From contig CP070651.1 of NCBI GenBank assembly GCA_020354625.1, positions 2,394,924-2,456,692 of the forward strand: DNA of 61,769 nt, given 5' to 3'. Made by a program: the position numbers and the translations under genes. Each line of letters begins with the position of its first letter. The stretch's first letter is position 1. Shown here one piece after another: positions 16,241-24,983 of the stretch. The stretch comes from Trueperaceae bacterium. GTDB lineage: Bacteria; Deinococcota; Deinococci; Deinococcales; Trueperaceae. Below the pieces are notes generated by a model. The model ran no database searches. It had not been told where the DNA came from and worked only from the letters and a program-made list of their open reading frames with translations.

Positions 16241-16975
16241 CTAGTTGTGGCCTAAGCTCGGGTCGTCGCCGTCACCGCAGAGGTCGTTGAGGAAGGCGAA
16301 GCCGTAGGTGCCGGAATCTATTTCCCCCCTCTCCTTAACGATAGCCGATCCATTTATAGCGGTTGGGTCTTCAATTCTTATTTGAAGGGGCACCCACCAG
16401 ACGAAGTCCTCGAGTTCCTTCTTGTCAGGGTCGTCAAAGGAAATGCGTATATGGGCGTCTGGATCTCTTTCAATATCTTCATCTGTAAAGCGACTAAGTA
16501 GCTCTACCGGTGGGTTTGGATAGCAAAATGGAGAACCATTTACCTCAACGGCGAAAAATAGAAGAGGTCGAATCTCCTTACCCTCTACAGTTTCCCCATT
16601 TTCTCCGAGGAATTCCTGGTACTCTTCAGGTGCAAGAGACTGTCCTCGAATGGATATCTCCGTACCGGCTGGTAAGACAGATTGTGGAGGAATACCGATC
16701 GCGAGCTCTACCTCGAAGTCCGAGCCTTCCAAAGCTGGCATTGTGGCATCACATACAACTGGAAGGGATCGGCCTTCGCTCCCAATAGCTACTGTTACTT
16801 GGATGTTGTCGGTGCCGTCAGAAAATTGATCACCAGACTGACATACCCAAGCTATGTCCTGCGCCCATACCGTCATCCCAAAGAACACACCCAGTGTCGT
16901 AACGAGCGCCATTACCCCCGGAACCTTCGACCACAACCCTATGCGACGCATGATTTCAGATGCAATATCTTTCAT
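16241..16975 (-). CDS. Secreted protein of unknown function
   Basis: 244 residues with a basic N-terminus and hydrophobic helix (VMALVTTLGVFFGMTVWA) ending in an Ala-Gln cleavage site, so it is probably exported. The mature part is acidic, with four or five cysteines (WVCQSG, VVCDATMP, FCYPNPP, NDLCGDG) that could form disulfides. No family recognised. AAGGGAGATGGGG precedes ATG 16975. Its DNA is more AT-rich than its neighbours in places, which could point to separate origin. It is convergent with the DinB-like gene (17-nt gap). Confidence 0.7.
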   Translation of the reverse strand: MKDIASEIMRRIGLWSKVPGVMALVTTLGVFFGMTVWAQDIAWVCQSGDQFSDGTDNIQVTVAIGSEGRSLPVVCDATMPALEGSDFEVELAIGIPPQSVLPAGTEISIRGQSLAPEEYQEFLGENGETVEGKEIRPLLFFAVEVNGSPFCYPNPPVELLSRFTDEDIERDPDAHIRISFDDPDKKELEDFVWWVPLQIRIEDPTAINGSAIVKERGEIDSGTYGFAFLNDLCGDGDDPSLGHN

Positions 16976-17196
16976 ACCCCATCTCCCTTCGCAGTTCTTG
17001 AAAGATTCTTGGAACTCTGGTGACTTCCCAAGGGTGATAGCTACCCTGAGCGGCCTACGATCCTCTTACCCTCGACCTCCTCTTCTATCGTTTTGTCTGG
17101 TTCGAGTATAGAGCACTCCCCTTACCGACCCCTTACCTGGATCTTTCGGTTTCGTCCTAAAGGGAGTTTCTGGCTTCTTGCCGGGAATACCGTTTT

Positions 17197-17302
17197 GGTG
17201 ATGCGTAATGAGTGATGGGTGATGAGAGCTGCGAAGCGTATCTCTTGAGCCTGTACGGTCGAAGTGATTCTACTCATCACTCATTACTGCTCACTCATCA
17301 CC
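17197..17302. repeat. Heptad-repeat element
   Basis: GGTGATGCGTAATGAGTGAT and following 7-mers end in GAGCTGCGAAGC; after a 35-nt centre comes a complementary run (CTACTCATCACTCATTACTG). Same family as 3822-4032. Located downstream of the large regulator gene; nothing else is seen in 16976-17365. Confidence 0.75.
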
Positions 17303-17365
17303 ATGCACCCCTCTACGAAAGCCATCTCGAGACGTGGAAGCATGAGCGGGCATATCTGCGAAGGC

Positions 17366-20236
17366 TCAATGGTCCTGATCGATTTGGAGTTCCAGCTCTT
17401 GGACGGCGTTCCGGGCTCTTTCCAGCTCCACCTCCTCTTCCAGGCCTTCGAGTAAGGCGATAGCGCGCTCCAGCCACCTTCTTGCCTGATCGGCGTCCCC
17501 TTGGGCCTGCCAAGCCTGCCCGATCACGCGGGCGCTGATGCCTTGTATCGATTCCTGATTCGTTTCCAGGGTGAGTTCGAAAGCCTTCTCGGCGATATGT
17601 CGCGCTTTATCGAATTGTTGGGTGGCCAGCTGAACTTCGGCAATACCCAGATACGCGAGGCTGAGCAGATGGGTGTGCTCGGTATCTTCGGTGAGCTTCA
17701 AGAGTTTCTGGTAGGTCTCGAGCGCGCTGGTGTATTCCTCGAAGCGGAAGTAGGCGACGGCGAGATCGTTCAGGTTGATGATCAGATCGTTTCGGTTCCC
17801 CAGTCTTTCAAGGACGGCTTCGGCCTCCTTGTAGAGTGCAATGCTTCTGGTTTTGTTGCCGAGCAGGCTGTGGATCCAACCGAGATCGCCGGAGATACGG
17901 GCCAGCTGGGTCTGATCTTTTCCATATCGTTGGGTGAGCTCCCAACTGCGCTCGAGGTGCTCGAGCGCCTCCTCGAACTTTCGCTGTTTGAGCGCCACCA
18001 GGCCGAAACCGTGATCGGCCAGAGCGAGAACCAGAGGATCTTCCAGGTACTCTGCAATACTCTGACCGACCAGAAAGTGCTCTCTGGCCAGCTCCCACTG
18101 GTTTTGCCGGAAGTGGCTCCAGCCGATCTCGATGTGGGTACGTGCGATGGCGGCCTGATCGCCAACGGTCTCTTCGATGCTGAGGCTACGCTGTAGAAAA
18201 TCGATAGCCGTCTGGCTCTTATAGAAGCGCCGGTAGAGCATTCCCACCGTGTGCAGCAGGGTACCTACCTCCTCGATCTGACCCGTGGCCTCTGCAACTT
18301 CGAGCCCCCGGTTGGCCCAGTCGAGCGCTTCCTTCCACAGGCCGCGACGCTCCTGGTAGGGGTGGAGGCAACGGATGAACCGAAGGATCTCCTCGCCTTC
18401 GGCCGAGGTCCAAGCCGCCCTGATATTGTCTATCTCATCGGTGATGGCGTCGATGGCGTCGGTGTCGCCGGACTGCTGGAGCGCGTCTGACCAGCGCTCA
18501 GCGAACGACAGGAAGAAGTCCCGGTGTCTATCGCGCGTCTCCTGTTCCTCTTCTGGGTGCTCCGCCAAGCGCTCCCGGGCGAAGTGATCGAGCAAGGGGT
18601 GCCGGTCGTATCTGCTTCCTGGTCCATAACGGAGGAGCGATTTGTCGATCAGACGGGCTAAGGTAGGCAGTGTGACGTCGACTACCTCGGCGGCCTGCTG
18701 ATGCTTGAAGCCCCCGCGAAAAACCGATAGCCGTCTCAGAACCCCCTGCTCTTTGGGTGTGAGGAGTCCCCAGGAGTACTCGAGGGTCGCCTGCATGCTG
18801 CGGTGGCGGTCGGCGACATTACGTGTCGGAGCCTCGAGGAAAGCGATACTGCGCCCGATCTCTCGAGCGATTTCAGCGGGGGATAGCACCTTGATCCAGG
18901 CGGCGGCGAGCTCGAGGCCGAGCGGTAGCCCTTCGACCAGCCGGCAGATCTCCAGGACGTCGGCGAGGTTTTCTGGGGTCAGCGAAAAGTCGAGTCGTGC
19001 CCGCTTGGCTCGCTCCAGGAACAGCTGTACGGCTCCGAGGCCCCTACTCTCTTCGGCGGAGAAGGCATCTCGATCCGGAACGGGCAGGCCTTCTACTGCC
19101 AGTACCCACTCTTCAGCCAAGTTGAGCCGTTCGCGAGAGGTCATCAGGATCTTGAGCTTTGTGCAAGTGTCCAGGAGCTCCGACACTACGATCGAGGCAT
19201 CGATGAGATGCTCGTAGTTGTCGAGAATCAGCAAGAGCTTTTTGGGGGAGAGGTGATGCTTGACCTGTGTAAAGGCGTCGGGCTGCTGCTGAAGGGTGAG
19301 GTTCAACGCCTCCGCAAGGCTGACCGGAAGCTGCTCGGCCTGCGTCAGAGTGTCGAGAGAGATGAAGAAGATCCCTCCTTCAAAGAGACCGCTGTGGAGT
19401 TGATGGTGGGCGGCCTGGAGCGCCAGGCGCGATTTTCCCACGCCACCAGGCCCGTGAAGGGTGAGGAGGCGGCATTCCGGTTGGGTGAGCAGGCGCTCGA
19501 TTTCAGCCAGTTCCGCGTCCCGGCCCAGAAAGGGTGTCCGGGCTGTGGGCAAATTGTGCTCTGGCACCGGTGAGTGCGATTCAGGGGATCGGAATTGAGC
19601 TCGAGCGTCTTCCATGGAGAGTGATAGATGAATGTCGAAGTCTTCGGCTTCTTTGCGAACTACATCGGCTTTGGGGTTGCCACCGGCCAAGAGGAGTGAG
19701 TAGATGTGGCCGAACACCTCGGGCTCCAGTTCGGGTGCGGCCGTGAGCAGGTAGGCCTCTTCCGCGTTTCGGGAGGCGTTTTGGAACTTGCCTTCGGCAG
19801 CTGCACGTTCGCCTAATACCAGGAGGGCTTCGCGCATCCTTCCCGCCAGGAACTCGCGGGTGCCGTAGACCCACTCCTCGAGCTCGATGCCGAGCGGGAA
19901 ATCTATTCCTTCGGCAAAGGGGCCCTGGTAAAGTTCCAGGCACCCTTCGACCTTTTCTGCCTCGATCGAGCCGATCAGGCTAACCGCATCGCAGTCGATT
20001 TCGGTCCAGACCCGCTTCTCGTCCGCTCCGAACGAGCCCGGGGCGTCGCGCCTGAGATACGAGAGCACCCTCGAGAGGCTGTTCAAAGGGTCTTTGGCGT
20101 CCATGAAGAACACCTCGGCGAGGTAGCGCCGGAGCTTGGGCCCTTCGAGTGCCAGGTACGCCAAGAGCAGGAGGGGTTTGGGGCGGTGGAAGCCCGTGCC
20201 TTCCAGCGCCAGACCCCCTAGGGTGCGTAGCAGCAT
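17366..20236 (-). CDS. SARP/AfsR-like transcriptional regulator with NTPase and TPR domains
   Basis: 956 residues. The N-terminus (MLLRTLGGLALEG to about 95) resembles the winged-helix of SARP regulators, followed by a bacterial transcriptional activator domain (about 95-195) with LDW-type helices. A STAND NTPase follows: P-loop HGPGGVGKSRLALQ (about 260), LLLILDNYEHL (Walker B), and LTPKEQGVLRRLSVFRGGF, a typical arm segment. From about 600 to the end are TPR repeats (for example ALADHGFGLVALKQRKFEEA, SLAYLGIAEVQLATQQFDKA). Expected to be a signal-gated activator. A TATTAT -10 lies 8 nt before ATG 20236. It is downstream of a secreted-protein gene whose upstream DNA carries SARP-like direct repeats. 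Confidence 0.88.
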   Translation of the reverse strand: MLLRTLGGLALEGTGFHRPKPLLLLAYLALEGPKLRRYLAEVFFMDAKDPLNSLSRVLSYLRRDAPGSFGADEKRVWTEIDCDAVSLIGSIEAEKVEGCLELYQGPFAEGIDFPLGIELEEWVYGTREFLAGRMREALLVLGERAAAEGKFQNASRNAEEAYLLTAAPELEPEVFGHIYSLLLAGGNPKADVVRKEAEDFDIHLSLSMEDARAQFRSPESHSPVPEHNLPTARTPFLGRDAELAEIERLLTQPECRLLTLHGPGGVGKSRLALQAAHHQLHSGLFEGGIFFISLDTLTQAEQLPVSLAEALNLTLQQQPDAFTQVKHHLSPKKLLLILDNYEHLIDASIVVSELLDTCTKLKILMTSRERLNLAEEWVLAVEGLPVPDRDAFSAEESRGLGAVQLFLERAKRARLDFSLTPENLADVLEICRLVEGLPLGLELAAAWIKVLSPAEIAREIGRSIAFLEAPTRNVADRHRSMQATLEYSWGLLTPKEQGVLRRLSVFRGGFKHQQAAEVVDVTLPTLARLIDKSLLRYGPGSRYDRHPLLDHFARERLAEHPEEEQETRDRHRDFFLSFAERWSDALQQSGDTDAIDAITDEIDNIRAAWTSAEGEEILRFIRCLHPYQERRGLWKEALDWANRGLEVAEATGQIEEVGTLLHTVGMLYRRFYKSQTAIDFLQRSLSIEETVGDQAAIARTHIEIGWSHFRQNQWELAREHFLVGQSIAEYLEDPLVLALADHGFGLVALKQRKFEEALEHLERSWELTQRYGKDQTQLARISGDLGWIHSLLGNKTRSIALYKEAEAVLERLGNRNDLIINLNDLAVAYFRFEEYTSALETYQKLLKLTEDTEHTHLLSLAYLGIAEVQLATQQFDKARHIAEKAFELTLETNQESIQGISARVIGQAWQAQGDADQARRWLERAIALLEGLEEEVELERARNAVQELELQIDQDH

Positions 20237-20244
20237 GGGCCATC

Positions 20245-20250
20245 ATAATA
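20245..20250 (-). promoter_or_regulatory. Candidate -10 box (TATTAT) for the SARP-like regulator
   Basis: TATTAT on the minus strand ends 8 nt before ATG 20236, another leaderless-like spacing. No clear -35. Confidence 0.45.
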
Positions 20251-20273
20251 TGTCGGTTTGAGACCTTACGGCC

Positions 20274-20327
20274 TGGTCACGTGTGGTTAACACGTGACCA
20301 GCCGGACGCCTTGGCGTCCGGCTGGTC
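20274..20327. repeat. Two overlapping, mutually exclusive hairpins
   Basis: TGGTCACGTG (20274-20283) pairs with CACGTGACCA (20291-20300). GACCAGCCGGACGCC (20296-20310) pairs perfectly with GGCGTCCGGCTGGTC (20313-20327). The segment GACCA belongs to both stems, so the full hairpins compete. They lie between two same-strand genes and may act as a terminator or attenuator before the regulator gene. Confidence 0.7.
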
Positions 20328-20353
20328 TGCGAGTGATGGGGTAGTGGTTCCTT

Positions 20354-20920
20354 TCAGGCGTTACTGAAAAAGACCTTGACGTCGTCGCCTGTGCGGGTGA
20401 ATACCACTCTGCTCCTATGGGAGCCGTTGGCGATGGTGTAGGCCTTCACGTTGGCCATCTGCAGCCCGCCTGTGACCGTGAATCCGAGTTCCTCGAACTG
20501 GCTCAGGTAGTAATCTAGTGCCGAATGCAGGGCTACATCCTGGTGAACGATCTGCCAGCCGTTCATGTGCTCGTACATGTTGACGCGCTTTTGGAAGCGC
20601 TCCCGTACTTCGGCTGCCGTGGCTCTCAGCTCGATGAATGAGGATCCGCTCGGTCCTTCTGCAGAGATCGCATCGAGCTGATCGTCCGTGAACTCACCGA
20701 TCTCTTCGAATGAGTGTCTGATGGTCCCGGGTGCGGGGGTCTCTTCGAGGTGGAACCAGAGTACGCCGGCGTCGTAACTGAGCCACACGTACCCGTTTTC
20801 GAGCTCAGAGTAGTTGAACTTGCTGTCGTCTACGGCGATGCTTAGGTTCTTTTGGCTTACGGCTGCCAAGGCGCTGCCAAATACGAGGGCCAATGTCAGA
20901 CTCAAGATCAGTTTTTTCAT
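20354..20920 (-). CDS. Secreted protein of unknown function
   Basis: 188 residues from ATG 20920 (AGAAAGGAAACG upstream). The signal peptide MKKLILSLTLALVFGSALAA is clear. The mature protein has no cysteines, is rich in aromatic and acidic residues, and ends with a beta-rich stretch (GGLQMANVKAYTIANGSHRS then VVFTRTGDDVKVFFSNA). I recognise no family; the layout is similar to small secreted proteins known from Deinococcus and Truepera. Three 11-bp-spaced CTGATCG repeats lie about 130-160 nt upstream, so it may be a target of the SARP-type regulator next door. Confidence 0.75.
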   Translation of the reverse strand: MKKLILSLTLALVFGSALAAVSQKNLSIAVDDSKFNYSELENGYVWLSYDAGVLWFHLEETPAPGTIRHSFEEIGEFTDDQLDAISAEGPSGSSFIELRATAAEVRERFQKRVNMYEHMNGWQIVHQDVALHSALDYYLSQFEELGFTVTGGLQMANVKAYTIANGSHRSRVVFTRTGDDVKVFFSNA

Positions 20921-21049
20921 CTTCGTTTCCTTTCTGTGTGGTTTGAGTTGTAAGCGGTCTGCCTCTCTTCCGACTCTGTTTCTGTAGTGCATGGTGGGTC
21001 TTTACCTCCTTCCCGTGTTTGTATCAGCTCCGATTGTGCAAGGGAGTCC

Positions 21050-21078
21050 CTGATCGACCCCTGATCGATCTCTGATCG
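21050..21078 (-). promoter_or_regulatory. Three direct heptamers at 11-bp spacing, candidate SARP operator
   Basis: CTGATCG occurs at 21050-21056, 21061-21067 and 21072-21078 (CGATCAG read on the minus strand), separated by exactly 4 bp each. SARP activators bind heptamers with 4-bp spacers just upstream of or over a -35 region. On the minus strand a TACAAA box follows about 26 nt later, with no good -35, as expected for an activated promoter. Confidence 0.55.
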
Positions 21079-21140
21079 CGGGTGCTATTGAAGCAGAGAG
21101 GGGGGGCTGCGGTGTCTCACCAGAGGTGGGAAGGTCGGTT

Positions 21141-22013
21141 TTAGGGGCTGAAAACGGTCAGGGAAGCGGGCCGTAGTTGGATCGAGAAGTCTGTTTGCGG
21201 CTCGAGGAGTTCGCCGTCGACGTGGCCAGGTCTGGCTGAGGACCACCTCAGAAGGATTTCCTGTCCCTGAAAGGCATGTACCTTCGGGTGGTCGAGGTGG
21301 GTACCGCGCAGCACCTTGGGCAAGATCGCAAGGGTACCTGGCCGGTCGAAGTCGGTGGCGATCAACACTTCGAGGTAGCCACTGTCGAGTTTTGCTCCTG
21401 GAGCGAAGAGGAACCCGCCGCCGATGCGGGGACCGTTGTGGGTGGAGGCGAGCAGTGATGGGCCCCAGTAGACAGACCTACCATCGACCGTGATCTCGAC
21501 GGTGGACAACTCTAGAAGGCGCAAGGTGGTGATGACGGCGTAGAGGTAGGCTAGGTGGCCTGCAAGGGGCCGTGGAGCCTGGTGTACCCGCGCTGCGACT
21601 TCGGCGTCGAAGCCGATCCCTACCGCATTGACGAACGGAATGCCGTTGACCAGCCCCGTATCGATGGTCCGGGTCTTTCCCGTGCAGATGACCTGTAAAG
21701 CCTGCGCCAGATCGCGGCGGGCCAACCCGAGCGCGAAGGCGAAATCGTCGCCCGATCCCACCGGCAGTACACCGAGGATCCGATCGGTCCCCAGGCAGGC
21801 TTTTGCCACCTCGTGTACAGTGCCATCACCACCGATGCAGACGATCTTGGCAGCCTCTGGCAGCTTTCGGGCCAGGTGTGTGGCCTGTCCAGGCCCCTCG
21901 GTGGTCAGCACTTCTACCGGTAGCCTTTCGGCGGTGAAAAGATCGAGCGCCTTCCCAAGAGCGCGCCTGGCACGCCCCCGTCCCGCAACCGGATTGTAGA
22001 TCAGATAGAGCAT
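21141..22013 (-). CDS. Diacylglycerol kinase family lipid kinase
   Basis: 290-residue cytoplasmic kinase of the DgkB/YegS family that phosphorylates diacylglycerol or a related lipid. Motifs: nucleotide-binding NPVAGRGRARR, GGDGTVHEV, and LPVGSGDDFA where most members have LPxGTxNDFA (Thr-Asn replaced by Ser-Asp). The C-terminal beta-sandwich (ARPGHVDGELL) is typical. Its start at ATG 22013 faces the next gene, with divergent promoters in the 57-nt gap. Confidence 0.9.
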   Translation of the reverse strand: MLYLIYNPVAGRGRARRALGKALDLFTAERLPVEVLTTEGPGQATHLARKLPEAAKIVCIGGDGTVHEVAKACLGTDRILGVLPVGSGDDFAFALGLARRDLAQALQVICTGKTRTIDTGLVNGIPFVNAVGIGFDAEVAARVHQAPRPLAGHLAYLYAVITTLRLLELSTVEITVDGRSVYWGPSLLASTHNGPRIGGGFLFAPGAKLDSGYLEVLIATDFDRPGTLAILPKVLRGTHLDHPKVHAFQGQEILLRWSSARPGHVDGELLEPQTDFSIQLRPASLTVFSP

Positions 22014-22058
22014 CGCTTCGTCAGGGTAGTGTAGCGCGGCTCGAGGGAGGTGGTAGGC

Positions 22059-22064
22059 TACAAT
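22059..22064 (+). promoter_or_regulatory. Leaderless-type -10 box (TACAAT)
   Basis: TACAAT ends 6 nt before ATG 22071 with no ribosome binding site between. Confidence 0.65.
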
Positions 22065-22070
22065 CGGTCT

Positions 22071-22757
22071 ATGACCCCTCCGACGCCAGCTGAGCTTTTC
22101 GACCTCGAAAACCTGCCCCCGGAGCTCCGCCCCCTTTTCGGGGTGACCTACCCTTGGGAGGTACTCGAGCGCCTCGATACCTTTGTGGCGGCGCTAAAAG
22201 ATTGTCGATACGGCTCGATTCATCCTAGCGCTGTCGTGACGGGAGTGGTCTATCTCGCAGCCGGTGCCGAGATCGGACCGCATGCCTGTGTCGAGGGTCC
22301 GGCCTGGTTGGGTGAGGGGAGTCGTGTCGGCCACGCGGCTTATCTACGGAGTGGAGTGGTGCTCGCTCCGGGGGCGATCGTCAATCATGCCAGTGAGGTA
22401 AAGCGGTCGATTTTACTGTCTGGTGCCAGGGCGCCGCACTTCAACTACGTGGGGGATAGTATCGTTGGACAGGGAGTCAATCTCGGGGCCGGCGTCAAGT
22501 TGGCTAACTTCAAGGCCTTCGGTGATGAGATCAAAAGCGGCGGACGCGCGACGGGTCTGAGAAAGTTCGGTTCCGCCATCGGCGACGGCGTATCGATCGG
22601 ATGCAATGCGGTGTTGGCGCCGGGTACGATCGTCGGCAGGGGTGCTGTCATCTACAACGGTGTGATGCTGCGCGGCACGGTGCCGGATCGTACCGTGGTC
22701 AAGTTGCGCCAATCCCAAGAGGTGATCCCCTTCCGTAACGACACCCTCTCCAAGTAG
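22071..22757 (+). CDS. Left-handed beta-helix (hexapeptide) acyl/nucleotidyl-transferase-like protein
   Basis: 228 residues. From about residue 45 the sequence shows hexapeptide-type repeats with small or hydrophobic residues every six (SAVVTG, VVYLAAGAEIGPHACVEG, AWLGEGSRVG, VVLAPGAIV, NVGAG-like NLGAGVKLANFKAF), matching the C-terminal acetyltransferase region of GlmU. The nucleotidyltransferase domain of GlmU is absent. FNYVGDSIVGQGVNLGAG resembles the GlmU active-site region. Function is probably acetyl transfer to a sugar nucleotide, or a stand-alone GlmU-like module. The start is fixed by the leaderless promoter. Confidence 0.8.
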   Translation: MTPPTPAELFDLENLPPELRPLFGVTYPWEVLERLDTFVAALKDCRYGSIHPSAVVTGVVYLAAGAEIGPHACVEGPAWLGEGSRVGHAAYLRSGVVLAPGAIVNHASEVKRSILLSGARAPHFNYVGDSIVGQGVNLGAGVKLANFKAFGDEIKSGGRATGLRKFGSAIGDGVSIGCNAVLAPGTIVGRGAVIYNGVMLRGTVPDRTVVKLRQSQEVIPFRNDTLSK

Positions 22758-22783
22758 CGTCTCGAGGGAACTGGACCGCGTAG

Positions 22784-23497
22784 ATGTTTCCTCTAAAAGA
22801 CGCCAATCCTCGGCATGGGCCGGCAGTGGTGATGTGGCTCGTGGTGGTGGCCAACATCGTCGTCTTCCTGATCCAGTTTTCCCCTTCCGATGATCTTCAA
22901 GTGATCGCCTTCTTCCAGCGCTATGGGTTCATTCCGAGGGAGTTTTTCGTCGCACCGCTGCCCGAGAGCTCCACCTTGCTGACGAGCATGTTTCTTCACG
23001 GTGGCCCCGGTCACTTGGTCGGCAACATGTTTTTCCTATTCGTGTTCGGTGATAACGTCGAGGATCGTATGGGGCATCTCAACTTCGCTGTGTTCTACCT
23101 GCTGGGTGGCGTGGTGGCCACCCTCATTCACGGATCTTTCGCCGCCACCTCTGGCATACCGATGGTCGGGGCCTCGGGGGCGATCAGCGCGGTCTTGGGA
23201 GCCTACATCGTTCTCTTTCCCCGCCAGCGGGTACTGACGTTGATCCCACCCCTCATCTTGCCTTGGTTGGCGCTCCGCATGTTGCTGCGGGTGCCGCGTT
23301 TCTTTCTTTTGTGGCTTCCGGCTTGGCTATTTATCGGCTACTGGGCACTGCTTCAGTTTTGGGAGGCGACCAGCAGCGTGTTTGTTACGCAGTCCGATGT
23401 TAGTGGGGTGGCCTGGTGGGCGCACGTGGGAGGTTTTGTATTCGGGCTCTTGACCGTATCGTTTTTTACGAGGCGCAAGCGGCCTTCGGGAGTATAA
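22784..23497 (+). CDS. Rhomboid family intramembrane serine protease
   Basis: 237 residues, six transmembrane helices. The catalytic serine is in GASGAIS (about residue 132) and the paired histidine in WWAHVGGFVFG near the C-terminus; the HGGPGHLVGNMFFL segment carries the conserved His and Asn of the oxyanion region. Expected to cleave membrane proteins within the bilayer. It starts 26 nt after the previous gene, on the same strand, so it may be cotranscribed. Confidence 0.92.
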   Translation: MFPLKDANPRHGPAVVMWLVVVANIVVFLIQFSPSDDLQVIAFFQRYGFIPREFFVAPLPESSTLLTSMFLHGGPGHLVGNMFFLFVFGDNVEDRMGHLNFAVFYLLGGVVATLIHGSFAATSGIPMVGASGAISAVLGAYIVLFPRQRVLTLIPPLILPWLALRMLLRVPRFFLLWLPAWLFIGYWALLQFWEATSSVFVTQSDVSGVAWWAHVGGFVFGLLTVSFFTRRKRPSGV

Positions 23498-23517
23498 GAA
23501 TAGGTAGGAGGATCCCC

Positions 23518-24753
23518 ATGCAAAGACTATTAGTATACGGTTGTCTTCTTTTGCTCGGCCTTACGCTCTCGCTATCTTTTGCCCAAGTGAGCTATGTGGA
23601 GCAAAACGGTAGCAAGCAGGAAGATACCCGTGGCGCCTCACGATTTTTGCACTACCTTCCTGAAGACATCCCTATCGATGTATTTGTATCATCCCCTGAC
23701 GTTGAAGGGGGAGATGTGTTGAAGCAGCAGGTTGTTGCGGCCTTCGAAGCGTGGCAGAGCGCAGCTGGCGACCTCGTTCGATTTCGTTTGGTCGATAGCC
23801 CAGACGAGGAGACCTTGAGGGTGACGTGGATACCTTTTGATGACGGGCGCGTGGGAAGTTACCAGTACGTTTACGCCGTGCAGCGAGACGGCGTCTATCG
23901 CTTTCGTACCAGCGAGATCTTTCTCGATCCACGCCACGGCTCCGAGGACGCATTCCGCTACGCTCTGTTGGAAGTTGGGCACGCACTCGGTCTGTTGGGA
24001 CGTAGCCCGTTCGAGGGTGACGCCATGAGCGCCGATCCGAGTGGTGTGGTGAGCGAGCGCGACGTCGCCACCTTGCGCGCCCTATACGATCTGCCGAGTG
24101 GTTCGGTCGTTGGAGGGGATGCTAGACCGGCGAGTATCGACGAGCCCTCGGCCGAGCCCGTTCAGACCGAAACGGAGCAGGAGGTCGTCGAATCGGTTTC
24201 CGTGGCCGACGCCTCATCCGTGGACGTACGGGTGTCTACCAGCGAAGACGATGCCGAGGAACGGAGTATGGGTAGGGTAAACCGCTCGAGCAAGGCGTTG
24301 GAGCTTACCGTCGATCCGAATCAAGGACCAGGACAGCTTATCGGTATGCGTTTCGTGAACGTGAATCTCCCTGAAGGAGCTCGTGTGACGGGGGCATATG
24401 TGCAGTTCACGGCGGATCAGCCGAGTAGCGAAGCGACGTCGCTCACGATCGGGGCAGAGGCCAGCGGTGACGCCGGGATCTTTACGAGTAGTAACTTGAA
24501 CCTATCCTCTCGAGAGCGCACCGTTGCGTCCGTCACTTGGTCTCCTGAAGCGTGGTCGGTGGAGGGTGAGTCGGGGGTGTTGCAGCGTACGCCCGACCTC
24601 GCTTCTGTGATACAGGAGGTTGTGAGTCGACCCGACTGGCAGTCTGGCAATGCCCTCGTGATCTTGATCGAAGGTTCGGGGCGCCGTGTGGCGGCGTCTT
24701 ATGATGGCGATGCCGCTGCGGCACCGCTTTTACATATCGAATACGGTCAATAA
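23518..24753 (+). CDS. Secreted matrixin-like protein with degenerate zinc motif and a C-terminal beta domain
   Basis: 411 residues from ATG 23518 (AGGAGGATCC upstream), with signal peptide (MQRLLVYGCLLLLGLTLSLS, cleavage after SFA). Residues about 35-195 follow the matrix-metalloprotease plan, but the zinc motif reads LLEVGHALGLLGRS: the first and third histidines of HExxHxxGxx(G)H are Leu and Arg, while Glu and the middle His remain. It is therefore probably inactive or altered. After an acidic linker, about 260-410 form a beta-sandwich seen in surface proteins (VNVNLPEGARVTGAYVQFTA, then LLHIEYG at the end). Confidence 0.75.
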   Translation: MQRLLVYGCLLLLGLTLSLSFAQVSYVEQNGSKQEDTRGASRFLHYLPEDIPIDVFVSSPDVEGGDVLKQQVVAAFEAWQSAAGDLVRFRLVDSPDEETLRVTWIPFDDGRVGSYQYVYAVQRDGVYRFRTSEIFLDPRHGSEDAFRYALLEVGHALGLLGRSPFEGDAMSADPSGVVSERDVATLRALYDLPSGSVVGGDARPASIDEPSAEPVQTETEQEVVESVSVADASSVDVRVSTSEDDAEERSMGRVNRSSKALELTVDPNQGPGQLIGMRFVNVNLPEGARVTGAYVQFTADQPSSEATSLTIGAEASGDAGIFTSSNLNLSSRERTVASVTWSPEAWSVEGESGVLQRTPDLASVIQEVVSRPDWQSGNALVILIEGSGRRVAASYDGDAAAAPLLHIEYGQ

Positions 24754-24902
24754 CGGGTAATGGGTAATGCGTGATGGGTAATGCGTGGGGAATATGTGAA
24801 GGAGTGCGGGAGCGGAGCGCGTTGCTTCGAAGATGAAAATATCAGAGAAGACGGGCTGAGCTTTGACTTTCGCAGCGCCCATTACTCATCACTCATCACC
24901 TT
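24754..24902. repeat. Heptad-repeat element
   Basis: Begins right at the stop of the matrixin-like gene with AATGGGT/GATGGGT-type 7-mers and ends with the complementary run at 24874-24902 (CGCAGCGCCCATTACTCATC and following). The motif TTTCTTCCAGAC just after it (24901-24912) is the complement of a sequence flanking the element at 3890, so the conserved unit extends beyond the heptads. Confidence 0.7.
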
Positions 24903-24929
24903 TCTTCCAGACGGTAGCGTAGAAGCAGA

Positions 24930-24960
24930 CGAGCTTGGGCGAGGATTTCGCCCAAGCTCG
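24930..24960 (-). terminator. Terminator-like hairpin downstream of hpf
   Basis: CGAGCTTGGGCGA pairs perfectly with TCGCCCAAGCTCG around GGATT, 24 nt after the hpf stop on the minus strand. Moderately T-rich sequence follows on that strand. Confidence 0.6.
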
Positions 24961-24983
24961 ACAAAGGCCGTTGCAGTTTGACT

